Positions 58,701 to 64,000 of a stretch of 64,000 bases of DNA are shown here, one piece after another. Positions within the stretch are counted from its first letter, which is position 1; each line of letters opens with the position of its first letter. A program made the translations under genes and the position numbers. This DNA comes from Myotis daubentonii (Eukaryota > Chordata > Mammalia > Chiroptera > Vespertilionidae). The stretch spans positions 45,956,001 to 46,020,000 of the forward strand of contig NC_081844.1 in the NCBI RefSeq assembly GCF_963259705.1. The letters run 5' to 3'. The notes below the pieces were generated by a model, which was not told the origin of the DNA, made no database searches, and worked only from the letters and a program-made list of their open reading frames with translations.

Positions 58701-60915
58701 GCCTTTTACCATTCCAGCGGTAATACCAACTGCCTTTTTATTTCTAACAACAAATCATGCCATCTGAAAGACTTTCTTAGATAGCTAGGGATTAACTGAA
58801 ACAAAAAGATTCATGATAAATGGAAAAGAGATGATGAGCTTCACATGAAAGAGAGCAACATGTCCATGGGTTAGAAGTTAGGTGGAAAATAGATTAAACA
58901 TCTCTTCCCCCTGTAAGAGTTTAGTCTCTGTAGCAATTATATAATTTCTTTGATGAAATAAAATAATGTCATCTCAAGACTTCCTGCATAAATATATAAG
59001 TACATTATGTATTTTAATAAAAATCTAATACTTTGAAAAGTGTTTCAGACTATAGACATACAGTACTTAAAATATTTTCCATCACATAATACTACAAAAA
59101 AATCATAAGAACTAATTTTTCTCTTAATTCTCTTTCAAGGTAAAAAAAATATTTTTAAAGGTTCAGAGCTAAATTGTCACTTGCTGAAATCAGATTAGTG
59201 TAATAATATAGCAATGAGGTGCAATTGGTTATGAAGATTTATAATTTTTTTTTAATCGTGAGTACATTTTGACACTGATTTTTCCCCCCTATAGGATTAG
59301 TGCTTTAATATTGCTCTTGGTATTTTTACTCCAGACATGCCACTTTTTTCTTCCCCTAAGAAAGTAAACTAATAAATTTGATGCCCTGTGTTAGCATTAG
59401 TTGGAATTTTTTAAAGCTGAACATAAAAGCAAATTTGGCCTTCAGTTAAGACTTTTCTTTACATGATATTAGCAGTAAAATAAGCTGGCAAACACTAGAA
59501 GGGATGGAAAAAATATCCTCCCTCCTCCTTTCTTCCCCCAACTACTATATTCACTGAGCTGCTTTGTTCTCTGTATCCTGCATAATTAATAACTACTTTG
59601 GCAATCAGTCATGCATTCCTTAATGGCACCTCAGGCATCAAGTGTCCTTGTAAGCCTCCCCCACAGAAACCATACACCCTTATGCAGTGCACACTGCCTG
59701 GGCACTGACTTCACTCTGGACGTGTCATTTACAAAATCACTACTAAGGAAAATGTATATTTGGGGTTATAGACTAGCTACAATACTTAATATCCTCTAGT
59801 ATCATTTCATCTCTTTATAGATTAAATATATAAATACTTTTACTAACAATAATTAAAATTATGCAATACCCAAACAAGTGTCACTGTTTATACATATTAA
59901 AAAGAAAGTAAAATTATAAAAATAATAGAACAAGATGAGTTTCACTGGATTGTTGTGAGTTAGTCTTCAGTTCATTCATCACCCTACACAACCCTTTTCA
60001 GGCAATAAAGAAAAGACAGAAATATATGGAGTCAGTTGGTTTGGTAGCTATAACATCTGTTGTCCTTAATCTTAACTGATGCATTCACTAAATGGAAAGT
60101 AATAGTAAATAAATTGTTAAAAATATTGTGTTATTACTTCTGATCAAAGACCTTAGAATAAAACTCTTTAAAAGATAATATTCAATAAAACCATTTTAAA
60201 AGAAATCAGTGGTAGTTTAATCATCATCCTTCAAAATGTTAACCAGATAGGAGGGAGAAAGAGAAAATCTTCAAATCATATAACCATTAAAAAAAATCTA
60301 TAATTATAAGTAGTATTGTACTCAAGAAGAATAGTTCTATATACAAATAATAAAACTACTAAAATATTCAGAATTAGATATGTACATTTTATTTCAAAAA
60401 TAGGCATCATTTTTGAAGTAATTGACAAAAAATATGCAATATTTTGTATATCAAGGCTGAGAATTTTTTTAAATAAGACTTTTAATAAGGTGTTTTGATT
60501 CTAGAATAAAAATATTATTTTTTCAGCCATTTCAGGTTTCTTAACATTCTTAAATAATGGTGCTTATGCTACAGTACACAGAGTAAAACATACACAACCT
60601 ATTATAAATTACTCCAAAATTAAACAAGAAATTTTCTTTTCTTTCTAAGAGATCTGCTGGGCTCTCAATGTGTGTGGCCTCCAAACAGAAACAATCTTGC
60701 ACTGTTTTATTTCAGTTTTGCTTCATTTCTTCCCAAACAATCTCTCACTGCTAATCTACCAGGCCTTTCTTTTTTTCTCTTTTAGCATGAAGAAAAAAAA
60801 AAATCAAAGACATTATTAACTCCTTATGCACAATCATAAAAGCTTAATATTTATCATTTGACATCAATTACATGGATTTATTTTTCAGTATTTATTAATG
60901 GGGCATGACTGTGCA
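55758..60915. other. Intron 3 segment, nothing firmly recognised
   Basis: AT-rich. 56000-57700 is somewhat more mixed in base composition and may contain old repeats. Short CAA runs lie at 56995-57012. No gene is supported. Confidence 0.4.
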
Positions 60916-60918
60916 ATA

Positions 60919-60921
<3 letters not shown>

Positions 60922-60956
<35 letters not shown>
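60922..60956. repeat. (TA)n microsatellite
   Basis: A pure alternating TA run of about 34 bases. Confidence 0.95.
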
Positions 60957-60961
<5 letters not shown>

Positions 60962-63275
60962 GAATAAATAATAATTGAAAATAGCATTAAATGCTAAAAT
61001 TTTTAATTTATGTAGTAATTCTAGCACTATTTTTAAGCTACCAAAAACTAGCTATAATTTCACGTAAACATTCTATGCTAAAGTTTTTTCTAAAATCAAA
61101 CTTAGCCTATAATATCAACCTAAAATACTAAAATTGAAGGAAACATTTTTTATATCTTATTCTAAGGTATCTGGGAATCAAGGAAATGATAGTGAAATAA
61201 TAACATTACAGAGGAAAGTATACTATATGTAAAATATGTAAACAATCTTTCAATATTAAATTGGCATCACTTTATTCAAAATAATAAATAATCCTATATT
61301 TAACTATATGCTCTCTCTCATTCATTCGTTGAGGGGAGGAAAAGTTAGTAAATCATTTTTATGAAGGTGAACATAATTTTTAGTGGCAATAACTGTTTCT
61401 GAGAATTTTAACTAATGTACGGTAATTAGAACCACGGAGCCTTCAAGGTTGACTCGTATCAAATATCCATATATGCTTCCAAAGAAAGCTGAAGAGTTAT
61501 CCTCCTCACTTATAAAATATATGAAATATTAAAATCAACTTTCTCCATAATTATCCCAGAAAAAAAGTGACTGAACACAAACATTTTTCTGTGTATAAAA
61601 ATAGATGCAAAATATTTATTAAATTAATTATAACCGCAGGTAAAGATGATTATACACATTAATAGTTATAATGTCATAAGTATGCATTTAATTTTTTTAA
61701 GTAGCCTAATATCTGAATGTTTCACTCCTCATCAAAACAAAATAAAACAAAAACAGTTCAGTTCTTTAAGTAGAGCAAGATTGTGTTCTTGCTAATAGAG
61801 CCTAATATATCAGGACCAAGAGAACATGTGATTCTTCAGTTTTCTAGTTTATGCATCATCACTATTGTGCAACAGCTACAAAGGTAACAGGAAATGAGAA
61901 GTTAGTGCAGCGCCACTTGTTTTAGACAGCTCTAAGGGGAAACAGCTGAGTGTCTATGAGACATTAGTGAGCCGCGGCAATGTGTCTGGCATTGTACTAG
62001 GCATTTCATAACAAACCTAAAAGTAGGAAGCTAATAGCCCAATAAAGACGTGCAGTTAATATCATTTTTATCATGAGCAAGGTAAGAAAGCACTGTGGCC
62101 AGTGGCTCCTAAGGTCCTAGTGGTGGGTTTGCATTGAGACCATTGCCTCTGGGGATTTGGGTGTGCTAAGTGTGAAGCTCATCGTTGGCACATAAAAAAA
62201 ATATCAGAGATGATGGCTTGAAGGGGCACTTGCCCCTGAGCAAATGACACAAGAACTTTTAAGTCTCTTCTCCAAAAGGCAAACTTTCTTCCCTTAGGCT
62301 TTCATCCATTGATACACAGATAAGACTGATGGATTGCTGCCCTGCTAGTAATAATGTTGGGGGGAGTGGATGGAGGGAGGAGCATCATTTAGCAATACAC
62401 AATGATAACTCAAAACACTGTGCAAGGCTTACGAGCAAAATAACTTTTCAAATTGTTGCTCATCAAATCTTGCTCTTTCTGTGGGCAGTTAATGACTCTA
62501 GAATGACTGCAGCTGTGTGGGACGAGGGAGGGATACAGGGAACCAAGACAAAGGATAGGTGAGGAATTGGCCAATAAATTGTCAAAATCAATTTAAACCC
62601 AAAAGAATGAAAGCTTGTGAAATTGTAAAATTCATATGTCAATATCCAGAAAGCAATATGGAAAATTAAAAAAACCAAGTTACACCTATTAGGCAACGTA
62701 GGACCCTACCATCATGTTCTCTGTTTTTCTACACATAAGGCACATTTATATAAGGTCCCTAAAGCTATTTCTCCACATAACTCCATTTTCTGCAGCCCAT
62801 CACAGGTCAACTTAGTTGCCATGCCAAACATGTTTCCATAGATACCAAGAGAATGTCAATTCTCATCCCACCAAACTCCATATTTGTAATTTATCAAGCT
62901 ATTTCAATAACTACTTACATATGTACTGAATTTAATTTTAATTACATAATCAGTGCTACATGTTTCACCTAAAGTCTCTCAAATTCAGGCCGTTTCTAGT
63001 GTTAGTCACAGCAAATCTCTGGTAACAGGTCAATACCAAGTGGCAGGGCCCTTCTTACTCGAGGATGGGTGTTACTTACCATAGACCCTTATGGTTCTTT
63101 ATCTCATCTCAAGGCTCATAAATCTGATATTCACTTACAGATAAAAACAGTGTCTCTGTTAGTGAAGCTGGGGTGAGTTGTATGATCAACTTAGCATTCC
63201 AGCACTGATTCAGAACCTCCATTGTGCCTAGAACTCATCTAGGCTGTATAAAATGGCTGGGTTTTTATCTTTAAA
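60957..63275. other. Intron 3 segment, nothing firmly recognised
   Basis: A weak MIR/L2-like stretch may lie at 61975-62095. The remainder is AT-rich and unassigned. Confidence 0.4.
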
Positions 63276-63652
63276 ATAGAGACCTGGTGCATGAAATTTA
63301 TGCACTCAGGATGGGTCCCTCATTCCAGCCTGCACCCTTTAGCAGTCTGGGAGCCCTCGGGGGATGTCCAACTGATGGCTTAGGCCTGCTTCCTCTGGGG
63401 AACGGGCCTAAGACGTCAGTCAGACATCCTTAGCATTGCCACAGAGGCAGGAGAGGCTCCCACCACCGCCACTGAGCTCACCAGTTGTGAACCCAGCTTC
63501 TGGCTGAGTGGTGCTCCCCCTGTGGGAGCATACTGACCACCAGGGGTCAGCTCCTTCATTGAGCATCTGCCCCCTGGTGGTCAGTTTGCACCATAGCGAC
63601 CAGTTGTTCCTTAGTTCAGCCAATTTGCATATTAGCCTTTTATTATATAGGA
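63276..63652 (-). mobile_element. HeliBat-type Helitron (~377 bp)
   Basis: On the minus strand the 5' end is TCCTATATAATAAAAGGCTA. The 3' end has the hairpin GTGCATAAATTTCATGCAC and ends CAGGTCTCTAT, so the usual CTAG has become CTAT. The interior is clearly the same subfamily as 55215-55599 (shared CACTGACCACCAG-type and CCATCAGT blocks), with the same layout. Confidence 0.9.
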
Positions 63653-64000
63653 TAATCTGTGTAATGACATTGATCAAGATTCACAATATAATTTAGAGCA
63701 TATATTTTAGAGATATCTCCCTTAACTTCAATTGTACACAATAAATGATTCTACTATTAGTACATGAATAAATTACCATTTTCAAACTTCAGTTTGGATT
63801 TTATTGTTGCTTTCTTGGCTGTATCTTAAATAATACTTAAATTTCTTAATATGTTGTTTAAATAATATTCCACAGGCCTGAGTTTGGGCAACCAAAAAGG
63901 AAAATTTCTACTAACATTACAATGTGAATATAATATATAAAGTCAAGCATTAATTCCACATTTTCTGATTAGACTCATGAATTCTCATGAACTGCTACCT
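63653..64000. other. Window edge, nothing recognised
   Basis: AT-rich intronic sequence with no supported feature. Confidence 0.5.

Larger units (their letters stand above)
25606..64000 (-). other. PDGFC: PDGFC intron 3, partial
   Basis: From the exon 4 acceptor to the window edge I found no exon 3 (the second CUB-domain exon) and no other gene. This is therefore inferred to be one long intron that continues beyond 64000. It holds most of the transposons listed separately. Confidence 0.72.

Noticed and set aside
25606..64000. Search for PDGFC exon 3 (CUB domain end)
   Set aside because: I looked for the reverse of the CIHYNIVMP coding block and its flanks and did not see it; it is presumed to lie beyond the window.

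Overview
The window is vertebrate nuclear DNA. It is AT-rich, with one gene in widely spaced exons, and the interspersed repeats identify a vespertilionid (evening) bat. The repeat evidence is tRNA-derived Ves SINEs, several non-autonomous HeliBat-type Helitrons ending in CTAG behind a short hairpin, and two short SPIN-type hAT transposons, on top of the usual mammalian L1, L2, MIR, MaLR, MER5 and Tigger relics. Genus and species cannot be told by eye.

The only gene I can support is PDGFC (platelet-derived growth factor C) on the minus strand. Three coding exons are present with good splice sites. Exon 4 (25398-25605) encodes the hinge and the RKSR activation site. Exon 5 (20480-20697) encodes most of the PDGF/VEGF cystine-knot core. 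Exon 6 (15155-15271) encodes the C-terminus and stop. Exon lengths of 69, 73 and 38 residues (the split codon counted with exon 5) match residues 166-234, 235-307 and 308-345 of the 345-residue human protein. The 3'UTR runs from 15154 to about 13680 and ends at an AATAAA on the minus strand (13701-13706) beside a CA repeat. The signal-peptide and CUB exons (1-3) were not found and should lie beyond base 64000.

Layout: 1 to about 13680 is the region downstream of PDGFC, with L2/MIR/L1 relics, four Ves SINEs and a Helitron. 13680-15271 is the terminal exon. 15272-20479 is intron 5, with a 131-bp Helitron and a SPIN copy. 20698-25397 is intron 4, nearly free of recognisable repeats. 25606-64000 is the 5' part seen of intron 3, with nested transposons: a Ves inside a 5'-inverted L1, a Ves inside L2, a Helitron inside L1 and a Helitron inside Tigger.

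I found no new gene system. The most informative observations are structural. A Helitron sits in one copy of a roughly 61-bp tandem duplication whose other copy preserves the empty site. An L1 carries a twin-priming inversion. A SPIN element has a perfect 8-bp target duplication. A Helitron contains a 31-bp minisatellite. Two separate short tandem duplications share the core ATTGCATGC. Repeat families were named from remembered consensus features, not from a database search.
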